Origin: CAYNND01 sp964398775
GTDB taxonomy: Bacteria > Patescibacteriota > Minisyncoccia > Phycocordibacterales > UBA2100
Direction of reading: 5' to 3'
Assembly (NCBI GenBank): GCA_964398775.1
Contig: CAYNND010000005.1
Location: 1 to 64,000 of the forward strand
DNA length: 64,000 bases
Position numbers and translations under genes: made by a program. The notes below the pieces were generated by a model. That model searched no databases and was not told the origin of the DNA. It worked only from the letters and a program-made list of their open reading frames with translations. Shown one piece after another: positions 8,328 to 16,988 of the stretch. Positions within the stretch are counted from its first letter, which is position 1. Each line of letters starts with the position of its first letter.

Positions 8328-8642
8328 TTAGTTATGCATGTGTACGTGGTTTTCGCCCCACAGAGTATCTTGTTCAGCAGGGGTGAGGGCGCGGATGCCG
8401 ACAGCAGTGAGTGCAGTATTGAGCTCCGAGAGTAGGTTTTCGCGTACCTGAGGTGTAGCACCGCTTTGCGCTGAGCTTATGACGTCGCGAAGTGCCTTGT
8501 GTGCACGATTGCCTTTCTCATCAGCGCGGAGTGAGCGTATGGTTCCCATAAGAGCAGCAGTACTAGGAGCGTTCACATGTTCAGAACGAACATCAGTTCT
8601 ATTAGTAACAAAACGTTTGATTCTTTCCGTAAGTCCTCCCAT
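8328..8642 (-). CDS. Unknown 104-residue protein in the SOS block
   Basis: The product is hydrophilic, basic at the N-terminus and helical, with no cysteines, signal peptide or membrane segment. I do not recognise a family. It lies between the PIF1-like helicase and lexA on the same strand. A TACAAT element (8651-8656) stands 8 bp before its ATG. An SOS-box-like site lies inside the first codons (8587-8600), so it may be damage-inducible. That idea rests on the site alone. Confidence 0.55.
   Translation of the reverse strand: MGGLTERIKRFVTNRTDVRSEHVNAPSTAALMGTIRSLRADEKGNRAHKALRDVISSAQSGATPQVRENLLSELNTALTAVGIRALTPAEQDTLWGENHVHMHN
8587..8600. promoter_or_regulatory. SOS-box-like site near the start of the 104-residue gene
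   Basis: CGAAC-ATCA-GTTCT shares the CGAAC and GTTCT arms with the lexA-promoter site but has a different central tetramer. It lies about 50 bp downstream of the -10 of this gene, a position at which a repressor could block elongation. Confidence 0.45.
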
Positions 8643-8669
8643 ATGTGACTATTGTAATATGTATAAACA

Positions 8670-10382
8670 CTAGCGCAAGCAACGAAGTAGTCGGGCAATG
8701 CGAATATCATCGAAGGTGCATTCAGTCTTCCGTTCTTCAAGGTATGACTTTATAGGGGTCAATTTAAGCCCTATCCCCTCCCCTGCGTCGCCTGTTTTCT
8801 CAATGGCATCACATGCAGACAAGATTTTCTTTAGCAGCGGGGGTCGTACTAAGCCCGCAAAGTGTTTTTTAGGGATATGCTCTCCAGCTGCTGCGGCCTT
8901 TTCGAGATGGTTCATAACAGTACCAGGAGTAAGTTCAAGTGCAGTAGCGATTGCAGTAATGCTGTTGCCCTGTAGGAATCTCTCAAGTGTCTCTCTCCAA
9001 GATTCACCACGAGCTCGAGTTATCTTTCTCCGCTTCGATTTTTCTTGATTTACAACTTTTATAGAGCCGCCCGAGTCATGTATAAAACGTTCATGTTTTG
9101 CGCGAATCTCAGTTTTTGAAAGAGCTTGAATGCGCGCTTCTGCATTGCGAGACATCTGCTGCAATTTTGCATCAAACGAGACAACTCGTGGGTGCATGCG
9201 GAGCGCGTCTCGTGAAAAGCCGGTGAGTGTGAGCCCTGCAAGTGTACGCACACGAGATAGTGCAACATATCCCATACCTGGGGCAAATGCGCGTGAAATA
9301 TCTATGATTGCCGCATCAAGACTCATGCCCTGGCTTTTATGCACTGTGATTGCCCAGGCAAGTCTGAGAGGTAGCTGAGTGATACTTGCAACTACTTTGC
9401 CATTATCATTCTCCAGAGACCATTCTGTGGCTTCTACGAGCATCTGTGAGCCTGATGCGGTCCGAACTTGAGGGAATCCCTGCGGTGAGAAGCCTATGAC
9501 CTCTCCCCGAGTACCATTTACATACCCTTTCTCAGGGTTGTTTTTTACAAAGAGTACTTGTGCACCCTCCTTAAGGGTAAGTCGTTCTGGTGCGAGACAT
9601 CCCTTCTTCAGGGCCTCGACGTGGTGCTCTTTCCCGTGCGTATGCATGGTGTACGACTCAACTCTACCACCAAGGGAAGACAGTTTCTTTTCATTCTCTC
9701 CATCGACATCGACATTATGTGTGTAGATACGAGTAATAGTTTCATCAAGTTCTATGGTCGTGTCATCTTGATGACGTTCCTGTAGGACTGTAAGGTGATC
9801 ATCGGTAAGAGTCTGCGAACGAAGTGCATTGAGAATTTCAATGAAAGTTCCATCTTGCTGTCTGAATTGCTCTTTCAAATAGCAGACTGCTGGTTTGAGC
9901 TCTGCCCATGCTTTTGCATCTATCGCGAGTGATTCCTGCCCGCGTGTGACTGGTGGCAACTGAAAAAGGTCTCCGCAAAACACAACTTGCATACCACCAA
10001 ATGGTTTCTCATTTCTTCGCATGTGTTTCGCAAGTTTGTTCAATGTATCGAGGAACATTCCAGAGAGCATAGATATTTCATCGATGATGAGCACGTGGGT
10101 TCGCTGATACCGGTCCCAGAGTGCTTTCCTCGACTCAAGAGCATCCATTTCGTATTCATTGAGTCCATCTTTTGCTCCGACACCTGACCAAGAGTGTATT
10201 GTCACACCCCCAATGTGTGTTGCTGCAATTCCTGTCGATGCAGTAATTGCATGCGCGATGTCATGTTCTTTTAAATAATCTATGTACGCACGAAGTGTGT
10301 GACTTTTCCCTGTACCTGCACCGCCCGTCAAAAAAACGCTCGTGCCAAGTTTCAGTATGTCGAGCGCATCCTTCTGCAACAT
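8670..10382 (-). CDS. PIF1-like SF1 helicase with C-terminal HTH domain
   Basis: The 570-residue protein is a superfamily 1 DNA helicase of the PIF1/RecD2/Dda group. Walker A is GGAGTGKS (residues 20-27) and Walker B is VLIIDE (97-102). Later motifs include AITVHKSQGMSL and YVALSRVRTL near 340-375. After about residue 440 a basic linker leads to a helix-turn-helix region (FLQGNSITAIATALELTPGTV, about 465-490) and a helical tail like the C-terminal domain of RecQ or YpbB-type proteins. It presumably unwinds DNA at stalled forks. It is divergent from the membrane protein gene at 10444; TATGAT lies 11 bp before its ATG. Confidence 0.88.
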   Translation of the reverse strand: MLQKDALDILKLGTSVFLTGGAGTGKSHTLRAYIDYLKEHDIAHAITASTGIAATHIGGVTIHSWSGVGAKDGLNEYEMDALESRKALWDRYQRTHVLIIDEISMLSGMFLDTLNKLAKHMRRNEKPFGGMQVVFCGDLFQLPPVTRGQESLAIDAKAWAELKPAVCYLKEQFRQQDGTFIEILNALRSQTLTDDHLTVLQERHQDDTTIELDETITRIYTHNVDVDGENEKKLSSLGGRVESYTMHTHGKEHHVEALKKGCLAPERLTLKEGAQVLFVKNNPEKGYVNGTRGEVIGFSPQGFPQVRTASGSQMLVEATEWSLENDNGKVVASITQLPLRLAWAITVHKSQGMSLDAAIIDISRAFAPGMGYVALSRVRTLAGLTLTGFSRDALRMHPRVVSFDAKLQQMSRNAEARIQALSKTEIRAKHERFIHDSGGSIKVVNQEKSKRRKITRARGESWRETLERFLQGNSITAIATALELTPGTVMNHLEKAAAAGEHIPKKHFAGLVRPPLLKKILSACDAIEKTGDAGEGIGLKLTPIKSYLEERKTECTFDDIRIARLLRCLR

Positions 10383-10431
10383 GAGAGGAGCATATCATAC
10401 TCGACTAGTTTCTGTGATGTGAAAAATGTCG

Positions 10432-10437
10432 TATGAT
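10432..10437 (+). promoter_or_regulatory. -10 element deciding start 10444
   Basis: TATGAT lies exactly 6 bp before ATG 10444. The longer frame from ATG 10426 would begin upstream of the transcription start. Confidence 0.6.
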
Positions 10438-10443
10438 TTGCTT

Positions 10444-10956
10444 ATGGACCCACACCAAGATGGACCGAGAGTATCAACAATTATTTCGCTGCTAGCAGCG
10501 CTCATCATTTTTGGCGGACTATACATTATTATTCCGCGGTATCTTGAGCAGAAGCCGATTGTAGAGACGGAGCAGCTCGTTCATGTACAAGATGAGGCAA
10601 GCCCATTACCGACACGAGAACATGACCAGCAAGGTCTCGCACCTACACCAACGACAGACCGTTTCAGCGCATTGTTTGCAGCTGTGGAGCGAAGTATGCA
10701 GCTTGAGCATTGTCAAAATTTTGCTCAAGCTGACTATCTTGCAGCGTGGCTTTCAACATGCAGTAAAAAGTCTATGGTTTCAGATGCGTGCGCTGCAGAG
10801 CTCACAGCAATACAAAACTCAAGCCCAGTCGATATGCAGCGTCTGAGTCGTGCTATGAGTACTACCTGCACATGCGCGCTAACACAATCTGAAGCCCGAG
10901 CTACAGAAGATATGCTCAAGCGCTCTCAGAATATCTGCCAGCAAAAATACAAATAG
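10444..10956 (+). CDS. Membrane-anchored Cys-rich protein of unknown function
   Basis: The 170-residue product has one membrane helix at about residues 15-35, with a short cytoplasmic N-terminus and the rest outside. The outer part has a Pro/Thr linker and then a small helical domain (about 75-165) with seven cysteines (including STTCTCAL), probably disulfide-bonded. I do not recognise a family. It is the only + strand gene between two minus-strand blocks, and it converges on the SGNH hydrolase gene with a 4-bp gap. Confidence 0.65.
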   Translation: MDPHQDGPRVSTIISLLAALIIFGGLYIIIPRYLEQKPIVETEQLVHVQDEASPLPTREHDQQGLAPTPTTDRFSALFAAVERSMQLEHCQNFAQADYLAAWLSTCSKKSMVSDACAAELTAIQNSSPVDMQRLSRAMSTTCTCALTQSEARATEDMLKRSQNICQQKYK

Positions 10957-10960
10957 GTGC

Positions 10961-11728
10961 TTATACAAGCTTCCTCGCGCGCATCATCGGATGGAGGACT
11001 TCTTCATCATATCTTTTAAAGATATAGCGATATCCTGCGTCACTTGGGTGATATCCATCAGCTGAAAAATATATATCTGGGTGACGCTTGAAAGGATCCT
11101 CGTGATTATCTTTCATGATGTGCAGAAATGAAACGTGCTGACCCACAAACTGATGCTTGAGAATTTTTTGTGCGCGTGTATTCACCCATGAAATCACTTT
11201 CCGCACTTTTTTTGTAATGATAGGCACCATGTCGGGATCACCGATTGCCCAGCAAATCTCATCCGAGCGTGCTTCGAGAAGCTCTGCTATATGCTTCAGT
11301 TTTTTTGTGAAATGGAAGAGGTGGAGATGGACAATGTCATTTGCACCAATGAACAAGAGTGTTGTATCAAAATGTTCTTCCGCTGGGATATGTGATAGTA
11401 GTTGAGGTATGTCTGTTGTTTTCGCTCCAAACTTCCCTATGACACGCACGTACACTTTGTCTTTATAGGTATCCACGACTCTGCGATGGAGCTTTGCTTC
11501 ATGAGTTTTTGCGCCACAAGAAAGTGACATCGAATCGCCGATAATAAGTATTTTCATAGGCGCAAATGGGTTGCCTACGACTGCCTGCACAACATTGTCA
11601 GAAAATGCAGTGTCTTCTGGGTCAACACTGAGGATGTGCTTGTAGAGATGATACATGAAGGCTTCAGTGTAGAAGCGGTTGTATTCAAGCGACAAGCCAA
11701 AGAGTGATAGTGCGAGCAATTGCCACAT
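10961..11728 (-). CDS. SGNH/GDSL hydrolase
   Basis: The 255-residue protein carries the SGNH blocks: IIGDSMS near residue 60 (nucleophile Ser), LLFIGANDI near 128 (Asn), and the C-terminal ADGYHPSDAGY near 226 (Asp and His). These enzymes are esterases or lipases, often acting on acyl or acetyl groups of envelope polymers or lipids. The first about 55 residues carry only one weak hydrophobic stretch, so location is unclear. TATGAT at 11735-11740, 6 bp before ATG, supports this start. Its upstream neighbour is an M23 peptidase gene. Confidence 0.85.
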   Translation of the reverse strand: MWQLLALSLFGLSLEYNRFYTEAFMYHLYKHILSVDPEDTAFSDNVVQAVVGNPFAPMKILIIGDSMSLSCGAKTHEAKLHRRVVDTYKDKVYVRVIGKFGAKTTDIPQLLSHIPAEEHFDTTLLFIGANDIVHLHLFHFTKKLKHIAELLEARSDEICWAIGDPDMVPIITKKVRKVISWVNTRAQKILKHQFVGQHVSFLHIMKDNHEDPFKRHPDIYFSADGYHPSDAGYRYIFKRYDEEVLHPMMRARKLV

Positions 11729-11734
11729 AGCAAC

Positions 11735-11755
11735 ATCATAGCCTCATTTTGAGGC
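11735..11755 (-). promoter_or_regulatory. -10 of the SGNH gene next to a hairpin
   Basis: TATGAT (11735-11740) abuts a small hairpin (GCCTCA/TGAGGC, 11741-11755) that follows the M23 peptidase gene. The hairpin lacks a T-run and may be a weak terminator or part of the promoter. Confidence 0.4.
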
Positions 11756-11781
11756 CTGACGTGTCTTGCTGTGGACAAAGT

Positions 11782-13161
11782 TTAGAGATACTCAAGTGGA
11801 TTCAGATATCCACTCCATGCAGATACTGGCACAGCAACGTTTCTACACGGGCTTGATGAGCGAACATCACCCATTTTTACTACTTTGACGGCATCAGCTG
11901 CGTAGACTGTAAAGTGGAGGTGTGGACCGGTCGAGTAGCCAGTGTTCCCTGAATATCCAATAACTTCACCTGTTGTAACTGATTGCCCCGCTGAGACGTT
12001 TATTACTGAAAGGTGGCCATAGAGTGTTGCGAGACCGTTCGGGTGTCTGAGAAGCACGTACTTTCCGTATGAGTAACAGCCTCGAGCGACATCTGTGTTC
12101 CCAGTTGCAAGTACTGTTCCAGTTAAGGCTGCTTTTACTGGTGTTCCAACTGACGCTTGGAAGTCAACACCGTTGTGTCCTTTCCCGCCGTATGCTCCGC
12201 TTTTTGCAAAAGCAGTTGTACCAAATTTCTGTGTGATTCGTACTTTATCGAGTGGCCAAGTAAGAATTCCCTTTCCTGCGGATGGAATCTTTGTTCTGTC
12301 GAGAACGTAGCGCAACTGCGACTCATAGCTCGCCATTTCTGCCTCGAAGGCTGCCTTTGCTTTTTTCTTTTCTGCAAGAATTCTTTGGTATTCTGATTCT
12401 TGGTTCTTTGTTTGAGCAAGTATTGTAGTCTTTGTTGCTCGAGTGATATCAAGTGACTGTTTCTGCACCAGGTAGTTTTTCTGCTGCTTCGCGAGAGTCA
12501 CTTTTTGATTTTCATTTGCAGCTTTCAGTGTCTCAATAGCTTTTCTTTCTTTGCGAAGGAGTTCAACTCGGGCCTGTACTGTTTGTTGCACATCTCGCAG
12601 GTTCTCAATGTTGTTGATGGTAGTAGATAGTGTGCCATTTCGCAAAAAGTTCTCCATGAAAGATGTGTCTTCTGTTGAATCTACAGAGCGTATTGTTTCA
12701 GCCGTTGCTGCAATCATACGCTTCAGTGCCTCAGAACGTGTACCCACCTCCTTTGTTAGCGATTGGATGCGCTCCTCGGCATCACCGATGCGCTCCTTGG
12801 TCAGAGCAATATTAGCCGTTGTGCGCTTTCTATTCAGGTCAAGCTCGTAGATTGTGTTTGTGAGTGTTCGCTTCTGTGCACTCACGGTGTTTAGTTCTTT
12901 TTGGTATTTTGAAATTTCAGTTTCAAGTTTGTTTATTTCTTTTGCGCGCGAGTTTATCTGTAACCTTAAGATTTCAGCGTTAGCACGTTCTTTCGCTGCC
13001 TCCTCTTCTTGTATACGTCGCGATTCTGCTGCAGCACGTTCTTCGGCGGCACGTGTCGCTGCATCCTCTGGGCTTTCCTCTTGGGCATACACGACAAATG
13101 AAGATGCAGATGCAGCACATATCAGCGTCAAAAAAAGTAGTGCAAAACGTCGTTTCAGCAT
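11782..13161 (-). CDS. M23 peptidase with coiled coil (EnvC/NlpD-like)
   Basis: The 459-residue protein has a signal peptide (MLKRRFALLFLTLICAASAS), a long coiled coil (about 30-280, Glu/Arg/Ala-rich), and a C-terminal M23 LytM domain (about 315-440). The zinc ligands are seen in GHNGVDF and in the GPHLHF motif. Such proteins cut peptidoglycan cross-links or activate amidases at division sites. The reading frame extends upstream, but TATACT at 13168-13173, 6 bp before ATG 13161, and the signal peptide set the start. It sits next to murG and ftsW, fitting a cell wall role. Confidence 0.88.
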   Translation of the reverse strand: MLKRRFALLFLTLICAASASSFVVYAQEESPEDAATRAAEERAAAESRRIQEEEAAKERANAEILRLQINSRAKEINKLETEISKYQKELNTVSAQKRTLTNTIYELDLNRKRTTANIALTKERIGDAEERIQSLTKEVGTRSEALKRMIAATAETIRSVDSTEDTSFMENFLRNGTLSTTINNIENLRDVQQTVQARVELLRKERKAIETLKAANENQKVTLAKQQKNYLVQKQSLDITRATKTTILAQTKNQESEYQRILAEKKKAKAAFEAEMASYESQLRYVLDRTKIPSAGKGILTWPLDKVRITQKFGTTAFAKSGAYGGKGHNGVDFQASVGTPVKAALTGTVLATGNTDVARGCYSYGKYVLLRHPNGLATLYGHLSVINVSAGQSVTTGEVIGYSGNTGYSTGPHLHFTVYAADAVKVVKMGDVRSSSPCRNVAVPVSAWSGYLNPLEYL

Positions 13162-13167
13162 TCCCTT

Positions 13168-13173
13168 AGTATA
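13168..13173 (-). promoter_or_regulatory. -10 element deciding start 13161
   Basis: TATACT is separated from ATG 13161 by AAGGGA, which is also the only purine-rich stretch ahead of this gene. The hexamer lies between the gltX stop and the M23 gene start. Confidence 0.6.
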
Positions 13174-13186
13174 CAGGATGCGGGTC

Positions 13187-14620
13187 TTACTGTTGAGCGT
13201 TTTCAACACGCTTTAAAGTTTCTTCCTTGCCGATGATTGCGGCTACAGTAAATGGATCTGGAGATTTCTCCTTGCCTGTGAGGGCAACGCGTAGGGGCCA
13301 GAGGACGGCACCTCTACCTTTTTCTTCTGCATACCCCCACAGGGCATTCTTTACTGTCTCAGCATCCCAAGTGTCACTCGTACTATTAAGGAGGTTGTAG
13401 ACGTTCTTCAGGTGCTCCCGTGTTTCCTCAAGTGTTCCCTTTTTGGGAACTATAATTGCCGAGACATTACCTGGTGTTTCTGTAAAAAAGTCATAGTCTC
13501 CTGCTGCGCACTGCTCTCGTATATCTGAAAATACCTGTGCTCTGTCTTTTGCGAGTGGAATTATTTTTTCAATAAGCGATTCATGAGTTCGAAGTGTGTC
13601 GCTGAAAAATGGCAGTGCGAGTTTTGTGAATGTTGCGCGGTCAGTATCATACAACTTGAGCATATACTCTCGGTTGTACCATTTCAATTTATCTTCATTG
13701 AGTACCGCTCCGTGTGTCTGTATTCCATCAATAGAAAATGCACTCACTAGCTCATCTCTTGAGAAAAGCTCTTGCTCGGTGCCTGGATTCCATCCGATGA
13801 ATGCAAGGAAGTTAATCATCGCCTCAGGAAGGTATCCTTCAGTTCGATACTCGAGGACATCTTTTGCCCCATCACGTTTGCCGAGCTTCTTTGTCTTGTC
13901 TTCACGAAGTATTGGTGGAAGTGTAACGAGCTTTGGCTGCGGTATACCAAGCGCTTCGTACAAACTGAGAAATTTTGGTGTGCTTGAGATAAATTCATCT
14001 GCACGCATGATATGTGTCACACCCATGTTGTAATCATCAACGATGTGCGCAAAATTGTACGTCGGGTAGCCGTCCGCCTTAATCAAGATGAAATCATCCA
14101 GTGCCTCCTCTCCTGCTTCGAGGTCTCCTCGTACTTCATCATGCCATTTCATGCGCTTTACTTCCGGTACGCGAAAGCGAAGTGGTCGCTTTCCATCCCA
14201 GATACCGGGATTCACTGGTCGATGTTCACGAAACAAAAATGGTCGTTTCTCGTTTTGCGCCTTGCGTCGAAATGCATCTACCTCTTCTGCACTATATGGG
14301 TCAGCGTATGCATATCCTTTCTTTATAAGTAGTTCCGCCATTTCTCTATATGTACTAAGGCGCTCAGACTGGATAGCTGAGCCGAATGGGTTGTGCATGT
14401 CTGGTCCGAAGTCCCACTGGAGTCCGAGCCATGTAAGCGTTTCTTGGATGTGCGCAATCGAGCCAGGCACTTCACGTTCTTTGTCCGTGTCTTCAATGCG
14501 GAGTATAAAAGTACCACCTTCTTTTCGAGCGAGTAGCCATGCAAATAGAGCAGTTCTGAGACCTCCAATATGCATGAAGCCAGTAGGGCTAGGGGCAAAA
14601 CGTGTGACAACCTTAGACAT
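13187..14620 (-). CDS. gltX: Glutamyl-tRNA synthetase
   Basis: The 477-residue class I synthetase charges tRNA with glutamate. The HIGH-type signature is in RFAPSPTGFMHIGGLRTA (about 7-24) and the KMSKS-type loop is KLGKRDG near 243. The length fits bacterial GluRS. The start at ATG 14620 puts the signature at the N-terminus as is normal and lies 7 bp after a TACACT element. If no GlnRS exists in the genome, it may also charge tRNA-Gln for GatCAB. It lies between murG and the M23 peptidase gene. Confidence 0.95.
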   Translation of the reverse strand: MSKVVTRFAPSPTGFMHIGGLRTALFAWLLARKEGGTFILRIEDTDKEREVPGSIAHIQETLTWLGLQWDFGPDMHNPFGSAIQSERLSTYREMAELLIKKGYAYADPYSAEEVDAFRRKAQNEKRPFLFREHRPVNPGIWDGKRPLRFRVPEVKRMKWHDEVRGDLEAGEEALDDFILIKADGYPTYNFAHIVDDYNMGVTHIMRADEFISSTPKFLSLYEALGIPQPKLVTLPPILREDKTKKLGKRDGAKDVLEYRTEGYLPEAMINFLAFIGWNPGTEQELFSRDELVSAFSIDGIQTHGAVLNEDKLKWYNREYMLKLYDTDRATFTKLALPFFSDTLRTHESLIEKIIPLAKDRAQVFSDIREQCAAGDYDFFTETPGNVSAIIVPKKGTLEETREHLKNVYNLLNSTSDTWDAETVKNALWGYAEEKGRGAVLWPLRVALTGKEKSPDPFTVAAIIGKEETLKRVENAQQ

Positions 14621-14661
14621 GTTCGCGAGTGTATACCGATTAATATGCTTGAGCAACCAGG

Positions 14662-15798
14662 CTAGTCCTCGTGTTCAAGTACTGTTCCAAGAATAACTTG
14701 TGCCATTTTCTTTGCTGCGTCTGGCCGAGCAAATGCTCGTGCAGCTCGTGACATGTTCTCACGAATCTCCTTTGTCTCCATGATGCGATCAATCTCTGAA
14801 GCAAGGATATGTGCAGTGAGATTTTTTTGTTCTATGACTGTGCACCCTCCTGCGCGCATATATGCAAATGCGTTTTTTGTCTGGTCATGTGATATGTCTT
14901 CAGGTATAGGCACGATAATACTTGGGAGTCCCCACTGCGCAATCTCAAATATACCTCCAGTTCCAGCACGTGAGACGACAAGTGACGCGGCTCCCGCTGC
15001 CATTTTCATTGCGAGTGCATTTAAGAATCCATATGTTTTGTAACGAGGTGCATACTCGTTATTGTTCAACATGACATGTGCAATACCGCGTACTTCTTCG
15101 AGGTTTGTTGCGCCAGTTTGGTGCACGATTTGATATTTAGGCAGAAGTAACGTGAGTGCATCGAGTACTGTGTTGTTTATTGTTTGTGCGCCCGATGAAC
15201 CTCCAAGAACGAGTATGGTTGGAAGTTCGGGTGATAGTTCGAGAAATGTGTGCATACCTTCTTTTGCTGGGAACATCACATCTTTTCGCACTGGGTTTCC
15301 TACGAGCGCAATTTTCTCTCGTGGTGCAAGCATTTGGTCTTCAGTGCCCGGGTATGAGATACCAATATACTTTGCAAACTTCGACGCGTACTTGTTTGTT
15401 CGTCCAACTGACGCATCTGATTCATGTACGATAACAGGGATGGTCAGTATTCGTGCTGCTACAACAGTCGGAAACGCTGCGTATCCTCCTTTGCAAAATA
15501 CTACATCCGGGTAGAGAGAGTAGAGTTGAAAGATGGATTGAATGATTCCAAAAAAAGTCTTGAACATATCGAGCACATTGAGTATCGATGCATATCTGCG
15601 CATCTTCCCTGCAGGTGATTGAACAAAAGTTATGTTGTGCTCAAGAAGTGCCTGTTTATCGTATGGTTCAGGACCGATGTAATAGAGTTGCGGTTCGAGG
15701 ATACGTCGCTCTTCACAGATGCGATAGATTTCTTCCGCAACTGCTATCAGTGGGTAGAAATGTCCTCCCGTGCCTCCTCCTGTTAGTACTACCTTCAT
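14662..15798 (-). CDS. murG: Lipid II synthase MurG
   Basis: The 378-residue GT28 glycosyltransferase adds GlcNAc from UDP-GlcNAc to undecaprenyl-PP-MurNAc-peptide on the inner face of the membrane, completing lipid II. The N-terminal loop GGGTGGHFYP (residues 7-16), a second Gly-rich loop (LGGSSGAQTINN near 192) and the UDP-GlcNAc site (VSRAGTGGIFEIAQWGLPSI near 275) are present. It follows mraY and ftsW in the usual dcw order, without murD or murC between. TACAAT lies 8 bp before the ATG. Confidence 0.95.
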   Translation of the reverse strand: MKVVLTGGGTGGHFYPLIAVAEEIYRICEERRILEPQLYYIGPEPYDKQALLEHNITFVQSPAGKMRRYASILNVLDMFKTFFGIIQSIFQLYSLYPDVVFCKGGYAAFPTVVAARILTIPVIVHESDASVGRTNKYASKFAKYIGISYPGTEDQMLAPREKIALVGNPVRKDVMFPAKEGMHTFLELSPELPTILVLGGSSGAQTINNTVLDALTLLLPKYQIVHQTGATNLEEVRGIAHVMLNNNEYAPRYKTYGFLNALAMKMAAGAASLVVSRAGTGGIFEIAQWGLPSIIVPIPEDISHDQTKNAFAYMRAGGCTVIEQKNLTAHILASEIDRIMETKEIRENMSRAARAFARPDAAKKMAQVILGTVLEHED

Positions 15799-15837
15799 GG
15801 TTGTCTATTGTACGGTTAAATACGAATTTCTCAAAGA

Positions 15838-16944
15838 TTAGCTTCGTTTCTGAAATTTGGATATGTTCAGAAGTACGCCGACTGCCGCAAGTGAAATGAG
15901 AAGCGCAGTACCTCCATGACTGACGAAAATCAATGGATTTCCGGAATACGGCAAAATACCTACAATCACTGCAATGTTGATAAATGACTGAGTGATGATG
16001 AGGAGCGTAATTCCTATGCCTAACAATACTCCAAACATATCAGGTGCACGAACAGATAAGGTGATGCCGCGCAGCGCGAACAATAGAAAACCAAATACGA
16101 GGATAAGTGACCCCAGGAAGCCAAACTCTTCCGCAAAAACAGCAAAAATGGAGTCGCCTATTGGCTCTGGAAGGTATCCAAATTTTTGCACACTCTGGCC
16201 AAAACCTCGGCCAAGTATTCCACCTGAGCCTACGGCGATGAGTGATTGATTTGCCTGGTACCCACTTCCAAGTACATCAGCTGTAGGGTTCATGAATGAC
16301 ATAACACGTTCTCGTGCATGCGGTTTCATGTATAGAATGACTGATAAACCCAAGAGTGCAATGAGGCAGACTACTGCGATATCTCGATAGCGCATACCAG
16401 CTATGAAAAATACACCAAGCGTCGCAGCGGAGATAATCAATAGAACATCTATATCTGGCTGCATGAGAAGTACAGCACATGGAAGAGCAAGGATGCCTCC
16501 AAGTCCGCCGAGTGCATACAGTGAGTTCGTGCGAATTTCCTTTGTAAATCCTGCGCCAAATGAGGCTGCAGCAAGTATGACTGCATACTTGAGTACTTCA
16601 GAAGGCTGAAATGTTGCGACTTGCAGATCTATCCATCGTGAGGCGCCTTTTGCGGTTATGCCGAGCCCAGGGATAAACACGAGGGCTGTGAGAAGCATTC
16701 CAAATGCATACAAGTAAGGAGCATAGTTTCTGTAGTGGGTGTAATGGATACTTCGAGTGATTGAGAGTGCTGCAGCTCCACAGCAGAGACCAAGAAAAAA
16801 TTGGTTACCGATGATACCCATTATTGAAACGGTGCCACTGGCAAGGAGCCCAAGAGATGCTGAAAGAAAAATAAGAAAACCACCTATCGCAAGGCATGCT
16901 GTGAGTACGGTAAGTACTGTATCGGGGTATGCCTTTCGAGCCAT
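15838..16944 (-). CDS. ftsW: FtsW/RodA/SpoVE-family peptidoglycan polymerase
   Basis: The 368-residue polytopic SEDS protein has about ten membrane helices. The conserved extracellular region includes ASRWID near residue 102 and GILGRGFGQSVQKFGYLPEP near 240, followed by DSIFAVFAEEFGFLG. SEDS proteins polymerise glycan strands from lipid II. Position between mraY and murG favours FtsW over RodA. A longer frame reaches 17076, but TATAAA at 16951-16956, 6 bp upstream, sets the start at 16944 and avoids overlap with mraY. Confidence 0.92.
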   Translation of the reverse strand: MARKAYPDTVLTVLTACLAIGGFLIFLSASLGLLASGTVSIMGIIGNQFFLGLCCGAAALSITRSIHYTHYRNYAPYLYAFGMLLTALVFIPGLGITAKGASRWIDLQVATFQPSEVLKYAVILAAASFGAGFTKEIRTNSLYALGGLGGILALPCAVLLMQPDIDVLLIISAATLGVFFIAGMRYRDIAVVCLIALLGLSVILYMKPHARERVMSFMNPTADVLGSGYQANQSLIAVGSGGILGRGFGQSVQKFGYLPEPIGDSIFAVFAEEFGFLGSLILVFGFLLFALRGITLSVRAPDMFGVLLGIGITLLIITQSFINIAVIVGILPYSGNPLIFVSHGGTALLISLAAVGVLLNISKFQKRS

Positions 16945-16950
16945 CTTGTA

Positions 16951-16956
16951 TTTATA
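16951..16956 (-). promoter_or_regulatory. -10 element of ftsW
   Basis: TATAAA lies 6 bp before ATG 16944, in the 44-bp gap after mraY. It excludes the longer frame that would overlap the mraY stop. Confidence 0.55.
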
Positions 16957-16988
16957 CCACCACTTTAGTGATGGGGCATGTGCATATC

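Noticed and set aside
13161..13209. Longer M23 peptidase frame starting at 13209
   Set aside because: It would overlap the end of gltX and add a tail before the signal peptide; the -10 element favours 13161.
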